From: Anseranas semipalmata
Lineage: Eukaryota > Chordata > Aves > Anseriformes > Anseranatidae
DNA length: 64,000 nucleotides
Assembly (NCBI GenBank): GCA_013399115.1
Contig: VXAA01003297.1
Coordinates: 205,777-269,776 of the forward strand
Direction: 5' to 3'
The position numbers and the translations under genes are program-made. Numbering within the stretch: the first letter of the stretch is position 1; every line of letters begins with the position of its first letter. Below are positions 14,331-29,075 of the stretch, in pieces. The notes beneath the pieces were generated by a model that saw nothing but the letters and a program-made list of their open reading frames with translations, searched no databases and was not told the origin of the DNA.

Positions 14331-17300
14331 TTGCACCACAGCAAAATACCCCTTGATACAATTCAGACTAGTGAGAGAAGCACAACAGGGTGATTTTTCC
14401 AGTGCATTCTCACAGTTCTACACAAATTTTGATGAATTTTACCTGGTTCCTTTTAATGTCCTTCCTCACTGCTGTGTCCGAGTGCCTCATTGGCATTATT
14501 GAATTTAGTCTGACAAAACACTCCCATGTGGGAAGTATATCTCATTGTAGATAGAGAGGCAAGTGGAGCTGAAGTGATAAGTGCAAGAACTGCAGGGGGG
14601 GCCTCAGCAAAGACAAGAGCGAAGCCCAGATCTCCCAAGCCCCTGACATCACCCTCCCTTGAAGGGCAACCCACGCTTGAAGAACCACATCATCATCTCC
14701 TCCTGGCAAAGAGCTGAGGAGCAATTTCTCTCCTTTTCCCTATTTTAGCCAATGCTCCCACTCACATTTATTCCATCTTAGCAACACCAACAACCACCTT
14801 CCCTCCAAGTCCTGTGTCCTAATGCTCAAAGGACAGTATTACACCACATGTCAACCTTACTGCTGCACCAAGTGCTCAGTGATCAGCCAGCCTGTGGTTA
14901 CTTCACCTTCCCAGCAAGGGCGACAGCAGCAGCACAGAGAAGGAGGGCAAAGCCAGGTTGCCTTTGGTCCAGTCAATGCTACTTTCATCAGCACCGCCAT
15001 GGGCAGCAATAGCAGAGCATCTCCTGCAGATGTGATGCAGGCCTGTCCACCTTTGCACTCCCCCAGGTCCCCTGCCCTGCAGCAGCAGACATGACTGCAG
15101 CCTGCACAGGCGCATGCAAGCAACCTTCAGCCTCGCTGGTGGAGGTAACCATTGCAGGTGGTCAGGCTGCACAAGCATCAGTACACGTGGCCAGCTGATG
15201 GTATGACACCCACAGAGATGACTGCCTTGGTGTTCTCATCACAGATACTTCCTATCTGTGGTTTAATCTACCTAGGGTATGTCTGCATGGCCTGCAGTAG
15301 AGAAATCTCAGTTACATTACAGTGAGCAAACTGACACAGTGTTAGGTAGCAGTGCTGGAAACATCAGTGGCTGATCAACATGAGTGCAAACACTTTCACC
15401 AGCAGCAATGCCTGGGCAAGAGACATTACGAATTGGCCCGTGCAGACACAGCCAGTGGGGTTCTTGACCTGGTGAGATCTGCAGTCCGTCTTGTCTCATG
15501 TGTTGTGTCAAAAGGTTTTTCTATGATCTCCCATTTCATGGCAAGAGGGAAAGGTGGCTCCTGTATCTGAACTGCAGCACTGGGATGTGGGTGGGTGAAC
15601 TTTCATAGAATTTGCAGGGCATTATTCAGAGAAACAGACAATTTCATGTTTTCCCTATCTCCCCTTCCAGCAGAACAGAAAACGAGAGGAGAAAGCAGAC
15701 TAGATATGCTTCAGCTCTCCTTAAAAGTAGATGCTCCAGGCAGCTTTCACACAGCTTCTGGTTCAGCTCAGAGTAGTCCAGAAAGGCTACTGGGGATGCA
15801 GTGCTGTGAAGTGCAACATCTGAGGCACAGGAGATACAAAATACTTTCTGCACACCCTCATATGTTCCCCTCCTCTGCTCTCCCCAGACCTCTGCCTCCA
15901 GTTTAGCCAATATATTTCTGGCTATCAGCTGACACATAAGAAAGGAAGAGGTTTTTCCTGCAGCATGGCTTCCTTTTTTTAAAAATAAAGTTGCTTTTTT
16001 GACTAGCAGCATCAACAAGATATACCTATCAGTAACAATTAGGAAAAATGCTTTCATGCCATTGCAGATCAGATGCCCTCCTTATGCTGGCCCTTGAACT
16101 GCAACATGAATTTTTTTTTCCTGATTCTGTTAAAGCCCAAGGAACATTTTCCTGAACCCATTTTGCTGGAAAGTTATATTCAGGACATTACTTTAGAGAT
16201 CGAAAGAGGACTGTGAGGATTTAGTCTTTCATTTTTCTTTTTAGGACATCAGTGATATTAATTAAAATTGGGCTGTGAATTGCAGTTGGAATAGGCCAGA
16301 TACTGTTCCCAGTGGAACCACGCATGTGATTACAACAGCCATGGGGCAAAGGACAGAGCAAACCCTTGGTTGTTTTATAGTCAAAACTCCAGATCCAGCT
16401 CTACAAGGGGTCTCTGATCTTGCTTTTAGAGTAATTCCCACCCTTCTGTATCTTTGGGCAACTTCAGTGAAAAGAAAAAAATAAGCTAAATTGCATTTGC
16501 TTAGCTGTGCATTTTGTTGGGGCTCATTGTACTATATAAGAGATTTTCATGTTGACATGTCACATCACACGACAAAGACGGACAGAGCAGATTAAGGGGT
16601 GTACTCTAGCCACAAGGTCACTGATCCACAGTTCATGCAGGCATACAGACAAGCCAACATGGACTTTGCTCTGATCTTCTGCATTAGGTATGCCACAGGT
16701 GACCCGAGAGATCACAAAGAACACTCAAAACCACCCTCATTGACTTCATATCAGAATAATCAAATCAAACAGGCTAACAGAAGACAGCAGGCTCTTTGGT
16801 TTTGCAGGAATCAGCAAAAGAAGCCCCAGCTTTACTTGAGCAGTCCTGAACTCTGCTAGATGATAGGTGAATCCTACAAAGTTCATCAAAAATGCATCAA
16901 AAGTTAAAAATTCCATACCAAAAGCTTCTTAAATAAGTACCTCATCTTGCCAGGACTGTTTTGGCATGCTACAATCAGCAAGAGTGCAGATTGGGTCAGG
17001 AGACTATTTCTAGAATGTAAATTCAAACAACTTGGCTAATGGAGTTTACAAACTCCATGGGCTTCTTGGTCAGAGCCTATCATACCCCTATCAAAGGAGA
17101 AGGGCTCAGCCAGATCTTCCAAAATTCACATGCTCTGCACATAACTAGTCTGGACCCAAGCAGTTCACCTAGCAGAATTTAACACAACCATCTGCAACAA
17201 GACAGACCAAAGTGGCTTGTGCAGACTGGGAACCTCAGTCCCTCTTCCATAGCCCAGCACCACCAGCTTAAGTTAGACTTTTTGGATAGGAACTTGAAAA

Positions 17301-20300
17301 AGGCTTCACTCTGGAAATCCAAGCAGGCTTGGATCAGAAAAGTTAAGTAAGCACAGATGCTCTGGAAAAGTCCGCCTTTACAGTCCACAGCCAGCGAGTA
17401 TTGCAAAAATTCAAAAAGCCCTTGCCAAAAAGCTTAAAAACATTTTCCAGTTTGATCCAAAGACACACTATGTCAGCACATCATCAAGGACTTTTGCAGA
17501 AACCAAGTGTCTAGGCCAAGTCACTTTTGAGATAGAACATGAGAAAGAAACATTTGCAGAAAAGCAAACAGCATAGTTGATACTAGAATTTCATTTCAAC
17601 AAAACAGCTTTAAATTGCCAGAAATATGGTTTATTGGCCACACATCACACAAACAAACAATCAAGAGAATGGACTTTGTTACTGGGGGGATTTAGAAGGC
17701 TTCAAAATTGGATGCAAAGCTAGCTAAAATCATTACTGCATAGACGTTGCCAATTCTCCATGCTGTATGCACATGTATAGAAGTTGTGTAGTCACAGGGG
17801 CTAAGTATAAGAAAATATTCTAGTTCTGCAGAAATGTTTACTTCAGAGGCACAATATGTTCTCCTGACAAGGAGGGGTTATTCTATACATGATTAAGAGT
17901 CTCATTAACCAAAACTCAGATATTGTAGTTCTTACAGAAATTGGTCGCCAAAAGTTATTTAACACCAAAGTTATTTAATAGCACTTGGCATACTAGTAGC
18001 ACACACAGTATTAGCAAGAGTTTGACAGGCATTGCTAAATAATCTGCGTAGCTTCATCAATGAACAAACATTGCTGTGTACAGCAGCAAAATCTTTTACT
18101 ACACGCTTTGCATGTGAGCATGAATAATTTTTTAAAACCCTCTTTCTCTCAGCTGTGTTATCTGTTTGTAAGACAGACCTGACTAATACTGGGGAAGAAA
18201 CCCTTTTGCTAAAGGAAAAGGCTGCTTTTCCTGTTAGCTTTGCTTTTAAAAGGGTGAGCAATTCTCACTCATAACAGCCTATGCTTGTCCCCATCTGCAC
18301 AAGTTTAACCGTTAGACAGAAATTAAACAGTATGGTTTAAAGAGCTCCCACTTGCAAGGTTATATGGCTTCAAGCAAAGTCCATTAGGGAGCCATCTGCA
18401 AAGCTCAGTGAATCCAGACTATTGCCCAAAGACCTGCACATTATCTGTTTGACATACATGCCTTGGTAGGTTCAAGACATACATGATATAGAGGCATAAT
18501 AGTCTATTCCTTTCTAAGATCACTGGGAAGCGCTCCATTTAGCAAGACTTGAAACTATTTCCTTTAGCCTAAGGAGACAGCCTGAAGACTGCATCTACTC
18601 TAGAAGACAAGATTAAGTTTTATTTCCTGGGACAGCACACCAAATATCCTCAGTTCTTAGTCTCCCCAGTGTTGACCAGACTTGCTGTAGACTATAGCAC
18701 TCCATATTAACAAAGTGGATGTCTGCATGGGGAGCCTTGAAGAATCACTAAGCATCTGACATACAGCTAGCCACAAATTAAGAAAGGTGAAGGGACTTTG
18801 AGATCTAGTGAAAGTTACAGCTTTTCAACAAATAGGCTCACTTCTTAATAACACCACTTCTGGGCGAGTGTCATGGGTTGGGGTTCAGACTGGATGAAGA
18901 TGATACATTTGGAATATTTTTATTGTTTGACTGAAGACATTACAGGAAAGACTTAGTATTCTGGCAAGGGTTAAGAGATGCCCTAGTCTGACCTTCACAA
19001 CATGCCAATCGACTAAACTGCATCAAAAATGAGTCATAATATTTTCAAATGGAAGCTCTCGGTGGCTGTCCTCCAGCCCCAGTCATCTGACAGCGAGCTG
19101 CCCTTGGATCATTACAGTAGATTCACTGGTCCGTTGTTGGCTGGGACTGTGGTACCTCATGGTACACCAGAGGTTTATATCATATCTACTTGGACAAGTC
19201 ATCCAGTGTCTTTACAAAGAACATCAATAGTCCTTGGAAATACCACTTTGCACATTGGAAGACACTGATACTATCACACGCAGTCAGTTGAGCTTACCCA
19301 GGGCTGGAATAAGGCAGGAAAAACCCCACCATGACAATGCTGTGTGCATCTGAGCCCAGTCCCACCAAGACAGACCAGGTCCCAGCACTGCACTCCCTGG
19401 TGCTACCAGGGTGGGGAAGCCCTTCCTGCTCAGACCCCCAGCCACAGGAAAAGACGGTGCCTGCCTGAGTCCAGAAAGCAAAAAATTTCTGTATTATGGG
19501 AAGGTTTACCCACAGGAAAAATCTGCCCACCAGACGACAGTAAGGCAGGAGCAAGGGCAATTGTGTGTTATCCTCCATCTCCAGCAGCTGAGCAGCACTA
19601 TGGCCCTCACATTCAGGAGCTCTAGTCCCAGAGCAGGGTAGGGGGTGGAATTGAATACTAGTCCTCTAAGTGAAATAAAAAAAAATTCAGCATTTCCCTT
19701 GCTTTGCTCTGCTGGCCTCCTCACCCCCTCCCTCAGCAATGCGGCAGGGCACTCTTTGAAGGCCAGGTGCTTCCTGACAACCAGTGACATGATTTACATT
19801 TCCATGGCACATTTCACACTAATGGATGCCAAAGGACACTTCAAACTGTCCTTTGCAGAGAAATTCTTATACCTGGGTTGTGATAAAACACTGCAGCACA
19901 TAAGTATCACACAGTAGCCTTATGACAAGCAGCAAAGATGAGTATCAAAGGTAGTTGTAAGGGGACTTTTGGTGGGTTGAATACAATTTCTCACATGGGT
20001 TCTGTCTGGAACACAAGAACCAGCATCTTCCCCATTCTAACAAAGGATGGCACGGAGGTCTTAACAGCTACAAGTTTGTTGTTTTTTTTTTTTCCTGTGT
20101 CTCAGAAGATATATCCTGGAGCCAAAATCATACTGAGAAACCGGAATTAGTAATAAATCAAAAAGAAATGAGTTCCACTTATGGGGTCAGTCCTCACCAC
20201 GACCTACTATAACCTATGTCTTCACTTCAGCACTGTCTCATCAGGCTCATAATGACTTATGATGAGATCCCAACCCAGCTCAAGGCAACATGTCTGGATG

Positions 20301-23300
20301 CAGAGGGCTAATCCTCTGCCGACATAAACTGACAAGATGCTGCTGAAGTTGATGAAGCGCTATCAATTTACAACAGTCGAGGATATGTCACATAAGGTAA
20401 TCAGACTTTAAAAGAAATATGATGGCAAGAGTCCTAAACATTTTCAAAACACTGTGCTGTCAGAATAGATCTCAGAGTACAAAACCCTACTTTGAGAAGT
20501 CGTCAGAGACCCAGATGGGTTGCTGATTTTATCCTGCCTGGAACACTGCGCACCCACCTCTCCCCCTTTCCAGTTATTTTTCCTGTACCCTAAGACCCTG
20601 AAAGAAGTCTCTGATATGTCAGTCCCAAAGCTTATCTTAGAATAGGCCAAATATTTTGCTGAGCGCCCCCCCTCCCCCAACTAACCTGGTTGCTAGAACT
20701 CTAGCTTGAAACATTTCTTTATCATTATGTCTGTAAAGTCTGGAGTTTCAAAAGAGAAAAACAACCTATAAAAGGCAATTAATAAAATATGCCAGCACTC
20801 CCAAAACTGTTCAGAACACTTCATTCAACAAAGCATTGAGACAGAACAACAGCAGAGTTGCTAAATAGCATGCCACAAAGCGAGACCCACAGAAAGGCAA
20901 AATAACAACCTGCATTTCTTAGGATCTTTTATCCAAAGTACTTTGCAGACATATGCATATTATATAGGGATCATTCATCCAACTCTGAAATATAGCTGCC
21001 TTCACATCAGAACTAAGTTATATAACAGCACATGATAAAGCTATATAGCAGAGTCAGAGAGGAAAATGAAGAGTAACTATTCTAGTCGAATTACAGAGCA
21101 AATGCTAAGTCAGCAGAATACTACTTTCTCTAGGTGAAATTTAGTGGAACATTGAGCTTTGCGTTCAAATTCACGTGGAAGATGTTACAGCATCACTAAT
21201 GATTAAGCCCCCAAGTTTACCACTAAATGGAAATCCAGTAAATGCCTCTGCCAGTGTGAGAGAGGGCCCAAGTGTTAACTAGTGAGTCATCAACATAAAT
21301 TTGAGTCATCTGTGCTTCCTCAAAGGTTTCCCAGCTGAGTATCAATCAGTGAAGCCCAACAAAACTTAATATTTCTCAAGAGTCAGCATGATCACAGCCC
21401 AGGCACAAAACTCATTCTCACACTTCTGTTAGGCCAGGAGTGCTCAGGGTACTTTCTGAGAGAGGTCAGTCAGGCCACAGGATGCTCTCTTGCTTACTCT
21501 AAGGACTGATGGAAACAAAGTCCCTCATATGCCAGTGGGATTGCATGGAGGAGGGAGGGATTGTATTTTTGTTTCCTATACCTCAAAATGCATGTTGGAG
21601 GCAGAAGCCTTGCTGCAAGGTGTATCTTCATCATGCTTATTGCCTGTAAGTACCCAGCTCTCATTTGTCTGCATCACAATTTCATACATTCAAGTGGCCA
21701 GCATTTTATTCAGAAATTTCTGGTGATGGATTACTAGGGAAAGTTAGCTCTGCTCAAAAGCCTTAGTTCTGGATGTTTGCTGTTTCAAGCCTTGAAGTGC
21801 ATGAAATTGTAATTGGTTCATGCTTGGAAGCTTTCCTTTGCAAATAAAGGCTAGAAACATTAGGGTAAACACCATCTTGGATACTGCAGAGCCTAGAACT
21901 ATTCCAAAATCTGAGGGCAATACCCCAGCAACAGGAATTTCCTTCATTAGTCTTATAATACACAGCACTTCAATAGTTCTTCACAGCACTGGAACCAGAG
22001 CTTCTCTCATAGGTAGCTCCATGCTTCTTTACACTTCCAGAAGGCTTGGAAGGTAGCAGAAGAAAAGCCACTAAATCAAACCCTCCTTTGCCCAGCATCA
22101 GATAATTTGACCAGCTACTACCCACTGCTTTTCTTGGCAACAGCTTTCTTTAGGAGAAGAAGAGATACTGATACAGAAGAGATCTCAGATAAGTAGTAAT
22201 CTTGGATAGTCTCTTACCAACTTTCACCATCTAATGTGGTAACAGACACAAGGAGTTGCCTCTCCCTTCTGTGTCCAGCCATGAAGAGTATGGTGTTCTG
22301 GATCAGAAGGCAGCCTAGCCTCCAATGGTAAGGTCTGTGTCTGGCATTGGAAGAAAATAGGGAGGGTGTATCTTCCACTAACATTTTCTAAAGGACCATA
22401 AGAATGCAGAGTATAATGCACCTTTCCTGCCAGCTAGAGGATGGCCAGGTGCAACAGTTTGTGCCCTGTTCCCAGAGAAAGCAGCACAAAAAAAACTGTA
22501 ATGAGAAGCAAGTGGGATACTTGTGCTGGTGTTTCATCCAAAAAACAGGACCACCACACTCACAGCTGATGAGGAACTGCTGCTAGCTTGGAGGGAGGTG
22601 CATCCCCTGCTGAAGCAATATCACTTCACCACCTTTGGCCCTGTTCTTGGCTCCTCCAACCCCACAGCAGTTACAAAAAAGCTGCAGGCAGACTTGCCCT
22701 CTTTTCTTTGTACAGTCTGTTTCTATTCCTCATTCACACTTATATCAATAGTGTGACCGTTTTCTGTGGTTAAAATGATATCCCCAGATACTTTAGACCT
22801 GTAGCCAAAGCAGATCCAACTAGTCTGAATTTGCCTTTGAAAAATAAATAGGAACACGAAAAGGTGTTGAAATCAAAGCTGTTGCAATCAAAGACTAGAA
22901 ATCTCCAGCTATGTCTTGAGAGACTTGATCTGGAGATAAGAGAGCCCTTCCAATTTAAGAAAGAAAAAGGATAGTATTAAGCAACTACTGTGTGACTCTA
23001 ACCCCCCATTCCTCCTAATTTCTCATCTCCATGTGGCTTTTGTGTTCCTAAAAGCCATCTCCTTCCAAGCTATTTACTGTGGCATACCAGCCTGAACACA
23101 GAAAATACCTCCCCAAACCCAGGAGCTTACTGGGACAGACCCTAGCCAGTCAGTCAGCACCAGCTGATAAGGAATAATTCAATACAGTCTATTCTGCAGC
23201 CTCTGGCCCTTGGACACTAATCCAGAGGCTAATAAAACAGTAATCCCCTGCTGATCTGCAGGCTCCATTTCCCCCGCTCAGCCCCACATCATTGCTCCTA

Positions 23301-25162
23301 GCTATATCAGCTCTCACCACCCTCAATCTCCCTTCCTTCCCTGCTCCCCCACCTTGCACTGTCCTCACTGGCGCAGGATTGTAGCTGCCTTTTAGGACCC
23401 TCCTCATCTGTTCACGTTTGGTTATTTCAGCCTTGCCTCCTGAATTGTTGCTATCCCTAAGCACAGGCTGTTTCTCAGGATTTTTGAGTTGGAGTCGAGC
23501 TTGTCTCTAAAAAGCTCCTGGTGCCCCAGCAGCAGGTTCCTCCCTCCCCAGGTGCCCAGACCAGCCCCAGGAGGGGATATGTACAAGCAAGCTGATGGGA
23601 GGTCCTGGTTACCACATGACAGCCTCTATTTGCCCTGCCAGAAGCTCATTCATCTAGAACAGGAATCTGTAAGTCATGCCATGATTGTCCGACCCTGCGG
23701 TTCACTTAATCTTCCCGTAAGCACCGACAGCCACAGATGAGGACTGAGCAAGGGAAGGAGACTTGCAGTTCCCTGGCAAAGCCCAGGGCTGCTGGCCCAG
23801 GCCAAACCCCTCTCCTGTCTGGTCTCCCTGTGGCCACTACCATACCTTACAGAGAAGGTGGAAGATGCAGCAACATTGATTTTCTGCATTAGTCTTATGC
23901 TCCTAATAAATAGAAATTCACTGAGGAACTGAAGCATAAAGTTTAGCTTACTACCAACAAATACTTACTCTGAGCCCTCTGGATATTCTGTCACCCCTTG
24001 TATGCCCAGCCCAAATGAATCTTACAGAGATTCTGCTTTTGGTGCTCATCTGGGGCAGGGAATTAGTTTTACAGTGTGCTTTCATTTAGTAGTGATTTGG
24101 AGCTTTGTTCCAAACTTGCCATCTTTTAGTTTCATCTGATGTCCTTTGAATAAGGTACTGTATTGTAGGCATCCCAAAGAGGTTGGTATAGGGAGAGCTG
24201 AAGTGCTGTTGCTTTCCCACCTTGGAAAAGCACCCCAATGACCCACCACTGGAGTTCACCCCACGCTGCAAGAGTCAACAGGAAAAGAATAAAGGGGCCT
24301 TAAGAGGATATACGCACAGAGATATCAAATGCTCCCAAAAGCCAGCTTGTAAGCACAGATTATTTACTTTCAGCAGGTGTCTCAGGATGTCAAAGAGCAC
24401 TTTTGCTAGCATTGAGTATAAGGGTTGCAGAGTACTTGACTGGGCAGGTTGTCAAACAGCCATGAGCTCTCCCCCTTGATTTAAAGGACATGAAAGGCTC
24501 CTCATCTTCTATGTGAATTTAGTTTCTTTACTCCAATTTTCAAGGTGAAGCACTTACAGAGATCTGTTTCAAATTACATGCAGATTCATGGAATAGAGTA
24601 GAGCCACAGTGGTCTCCCTGGCTGTGGAACTACCCACTCTCCAGGCACCAAGGAAAATGGTTGCACTATGAAGGTCAACAGGTCAGGGTGTTTGAGCTGC
24701 TTCTTTTCCACTAAGAAGGAATAGAAATGCAAGAGTACACAAGTACTCTTGTAAGGCAACAGGATTACCTGAAAGATGCATGAGATCTCTAAAGCCACAT
24801 CCACTGTACCTACCTATAAAAGCAACTGTGAAAATAAAACCCCATCTAAAAGCCTCCATCCCTCGGTGAGGCTTTTCATTGCTGTCCATTAGAGGTCACT
24901 AGCACCCAGTCACAGCAGGGGTGAGGAAAACATATTAGGAAGACACAGAGGTGTCTGCCCATCCTCACTGAGGACCCACCACAGCTCTCAACCAATGCCT
25001 ATCCTCTTCCCATCAGAGGTCTTGCTGTCACACCAGGGTGAGGACATGACACATCCCTGCTGGCCCAAAGCTGGGTCCAGGAGGAAACTTAGTGACCTGA
25101 ATCAACCTGGGAGCACAGACAACTGATGTAAAGGGGCATCACAACATCTTGGGGCTCTTGTT

Positions 25163-25181
25163 AAAAAAAAAAAAAAAAAAA
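25163..25181 (+). repeat. Poly-A run
   Basis: An uninterrupted run of A, about 55 bases left of the CR1 3' terminus. It is not a CR1 tail, because CR1 elements end in short repeats, not poly-A. Confidence 0.8.
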
Positions 25182-25235
25182 GCAAAACAAAAATGCTAAA
25201 ATGTCCCCCCCACACACACGCTGCCATCTACTTTT

Positions 25236-25747
25236 ATAGAATCATAGAATGGCCTGGGTTGAAAAGGACCTTAAAGATCATCTAGTTTCAACCCCCCTGC
25301 TCTGGGCAGGGTTGCCAACCACTAGAGCAGGCTGCCCAGCGCCACATCCAGCCTGGCCTTGAATGCCTCCAGGGATGGGGCATCCACAACCTCTCTGGGC
25401 AACCTGTTCCAGTGCCTCACCACCCTCTGAGTGAAAAACTTCCTCCTAATATCCAACCTAAATCTCCCCTGTCTTAGTTTGAAACCATTCCCCCTTGTCC
25501 TATCACTATCAACGTGTGTGAACAGGCGTTCCCCCTCCTGTTTATACGCTCCCTTCAGGTACTGGAAGGCCGCAATGAGGTCTCCCCGGAGCCTTCTCTT
25601 CTCCAAGCTAAACAAGCCCAGTTCCCTCAACCTTTCTTCACAGGAGAGGTGTTCCAGCCCTCTGATCATCTTAGTGGCCCTCCTCTGGACCCGTTCCAAG
25701 AGCTCCACATCCTTCTTGTGCTGGGGGCTCCAGGCCTGCACGCAGTG
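25236..25747 (-). mobile_element. CR1 LINE, 5'-truncated, with open ORF2 C-terminus
   Basis: A CR1 fragment of about 510 bases with its 3' terminus at the left (atagaatcatagaat on the plus strand). The minus strand keeps the last ~140 codons of ORF2 without a stop (within the open frame 25322-25987), including [49 protein letters not shown] and [14 protein letters not shown]. The upstream part of that open frame is not CR1. The reverse transcriptase and endonuclease domains are absent, so it cannot move on its own. An 18-20 base A run lies about 55 bases to the left and is not part of the element. Confidence 0.95.
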
Positions 25748-28700
25748 TGCTCTGTGGCTGATAATCTGCTTCATAACCCCTGCAATTACAAAGGATCCCC
25801 AAAGAGGTGGGCAATTCATCAGCTGACTGCATCCCTCCGACACACACACACACCACCATCTCCTTCTGTCCTGCAACCTGGAGGATTTGCCACCTCCCTC
25901 TTTTCCCTGCCAAGTGCACCAGAACCTCACTGCTCCATCCACATTGCTCCTGGCTACCTGTTGGCCCTGGACATGACACACCGCCATCTGATGTCACTGC
26001 TGTGGACAGGATATGAGGGGCCATTGGAGCCACATTGCTGCATCAACATCTGAAGATGCAAAAGCGTGGCTGTGACCTCTTCTGACCCCATCACTCACTC
26101 CTCCCTGGGGAGACCAAACCTGCGACAGCAATCACTCCACATGGCAACCTTGCAATTAACTGCTCCTTCCTTGAAAATAGCCTCTGTCCTTAAGCACCTG
26201 ACTAGCTCATTTGAGATTACAGTCACAGCATATGCTTGCTGCATCCGTGCCTCTATATGCTCTTTATGAAGCCCTGGCAGCATGAGGATGCAGTGCACGG
26301 AAGCAGCAAGGGGGACCGAGAAGGGAAGGATATTTGAGTGCTGACTGGGCTGTCCTCCTGATGAAGGACAATGACAAGCCAGGATTCATCATCCACAGCT
26401 GCTCCCATTTAACTGCTTATGATGAATATTTACAGAAGGGGGGGGGGTGTCATGAAATTATCTAGTATTTATTTGCAGCAGGCTTTCTTCCAGAGAAGAG
26501 GCCAGCCTGACAGCCACCCAGGGTGCCTCCAGCCCTCTCTTTGTACCCAGCTGCCAGAGACGCTGAGTTTGTACGTACACACACACTTCTCATCCACCTC
26601 AGCGCTGACCCGCAGAAGGCTAAGGGAGGAGATCAGAGATGTCAGAGACTGATGAAGACACTGCTCAATGCTGTATTGATTTTTGGTGACCTGTCACTGG
26701 CAGATCCAAACTGAAAGCCAACGCTGTTAGACAGCCTGCTCTCAAACCTCAGCCTGGTGTTTACGGCTCAGTGTGCTGCTGACCTGGGCTGGCCCCGCAG
26801 TATAACTAAGCCCGAGAGGCTCAGGGTCTTCCCTCTAAAGACAGCCACTATCTGACACTTCACCACCACCAGGCAACCCATTGCATTAACCAAACCCCCC
26901 AGGGACTGTGCAATAAATCTGCCTTTACTTCTTGCTCACACTCACCCCACCAGGCACTGTCTGTAAGAAAGACCACAGCTTGTCCAGCCTCATCTCATTG
27001 AGAAGATGCAGCACAGCTGAATCAGGACTAGGACAGATGAGATTCTCAGGAGAAAGCCACTAATTTTCCCACCTTGTTGTTTTCTGCACCTCAGGAAGGA
27101 GATCCAAAAATGTGGGATTTCATTTTGCTCCTTCTCTTCTGATATGTGCATCCCCTTGTACAGCTCTTTATTCTTCCTTGCTTGCTCAGGTTTTATACAC
27201 AGAAGCATACCTTGTTTTCCAGTTTACCTTTGCCAGTGCTTTGAAACAGTCCTCAAGGGGAAAGTCAGGCAGCCTGCACTTCTGAGCACTGTCTTTTGGA
27301 GAAGACACAGACAAGTTTACTTTGTGGAGCATTCCCACGTGGGCTGCAGCAGCAACCTTCAGGTTTGTCCTGTCCTCAGTGCCTGCCATGATATTTGGGG
27401 TTTGGGAGGAAGACAAACTCCTGCTGGAGGAGCAGGTGTAGCAGTGCTCTGTTATTTCAGTATTTCACCAGCTTCTAGGCTGGAAGAGCCTTAGCCCCAA
27501 GGCTATCTTCTCTCCCATTAGAGTGTCAACAACTCTCCAACAGGCTCAGAGAAATACAGCTTCTTCAAGCTCCCACCTTTATGGCTAACAAGCACCCCCC
27601 TTTGCTCTCTAGTCAGCTCTGGGCATCACCCATCAGGTTCTTCTGCCTTCTCCCCCCAGCTCTGGAGTCATCTGTGAGCACAGGCATTTTGTGCAGCCAC
27701 TGATGGATGCTGATGGCTGTGGGTGGGAGGGTGTCTGAGCATGAAGATGACCCCTCCTCAGAGGCTCAGCAGCTTGGAAGAGTTTTCCTTGAGGGGAGAG
27801 AGCAGTACAAGCACAGGATTGTCCCTGTCAGCCAGCTCATTTGCCTTTACCCCCATCCAAGTGAGTGGGAGAGAGATGTCTGCTTGCATTGAAGCGGCTG
27901 CACTGTTGATGAGCAGCAAGCCAGCAAAGAGTTCACTTGGGGAAAAAAAAAAAACAAACATGAAGTGCAGCAGGGCAGCAGAGACCCTTTTTAAACATGT
28001 TTATCTTTTGATAATCACAGTAATAAGATCTCTGGTGGAAAAATTATACCTAATAAGAAGTTCAAGAAGTCCAAGGAGATATTCAAAGCTAGACTGAGAC
28101 CAATTGGTGAAAGCTTGATACTTACTCACTGGCCATCGATATGTTAATTCATGATGTACCTGATAGAAGAACATAACCCCAACACTCCAGAGTTACAAAA
28201 GCATTACTGCTAGGAGGATCAGGTGAAACTGGTGGTGGTAACAGCCACCCTTCTTTCAGGAGGAAAGAGAAAGGAGCAGGTCAGCTATTTGAAACAGGCA
28301 ATTGCAAGAAACTGCCTGAAGTCTTACAATCATTAAAGCTGGTCAGAGCCTGGGTTTCTGTGGAAAGCGTTTCCACCAGGAGATCCAAGCAAACAGGGAG
28401 GGCAGTTTTGATGGAGGAGTGCACAGACAAGCACAAGCAGAAACATGGGAGAAGCAGGCAGGATGCCAGGAAAGCAATCCCCATATGACACAGGGCAAGC
28501 TAAGACAACTTGGGCTGCCGGGCATAGGCCAGGAGAGACTCATGGACTTTTGAGCAGCCGCATTCAGATGAATAGGACCTTGCATATATTCCTTGTCAGT
28601 AAAGATGCACTGAAGTCAGACTTTCTTTCCCTGTCAATTACATATTGGAAAAAAACCCTGCACTCCAGCTGCTCAGTTCAGGAGGTGGCAACAGCTGCTG

Positions 28701-29061
28701 GAGGAGTTTCAGGGGATGCTGCCTCCCTTCCTGCAGCAAGCACCGTGATGCAAACCCCAGCAAGCATGAACCAGGGCTGGCATACTTGGAGTATGGGGGG
28801 ATGCAGCTGCCACTGGCACTCAACATCTCCAGCTCCAAGTCCAGGGCTCAAAGGATCACAAATGTGGGTCAAAGAATAACGAGAGTGGTCATAAGATTTG
28901 ACTCTGGGCCTCTAGCCCAGGCACCCCCATCCCTAAACCCACCTAAGGCTACTGGAACAGAGAAACCAAGACGCAGCGTCGGGCAATGAGATTGCCAGCC
29001 CCCCCATCACACAGGCAGATGAACAAACTTACCTTTCACTCCTTCTTTCACTAGCTGTCTC

Positions 29062-29075
29062 ATCGCCATAGCAAC
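29062..29075. promoter_or_regulatory. Weaker X-box-like motif
   Basis: ATCGCCATAGCAAC matches the same RFX consensus at 11 of 14 positions, with the right half-site intact. It sits in non-coding DNA between the CR1 copy and the gene end. Confidence 0.25.

Larger units (their letters stand above)
4501..25235. other. Non-coding, no gene seen
   Basis: About 20 kb of AT-rich DNA. The longest open frame (8451-8876, plus, 141 codons) has no recognisable domain. A single N follows a poly-C run at 8316-8326. Simple repeats at 9934-9957, 11235-11256 and 14315-14330 are listed separately. Old transposon remnants beyond those listed are likely but could not be identified by eye. Confidence 0.65.

Noticed and set aside
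19780..20960. Two stretches (near 19790 and 20900) resembling a degenerate ancient repeat with 'catttc...aaag..ctt..a' wording
   Set aside because: Similarity to each other and to known ancient repeats is too vague to support a family call.
25431..26053. Plus-strand open frames over the CR1 copy
   Set aside because: Antisense to CR1 ORF2 and chance extension into its flank.
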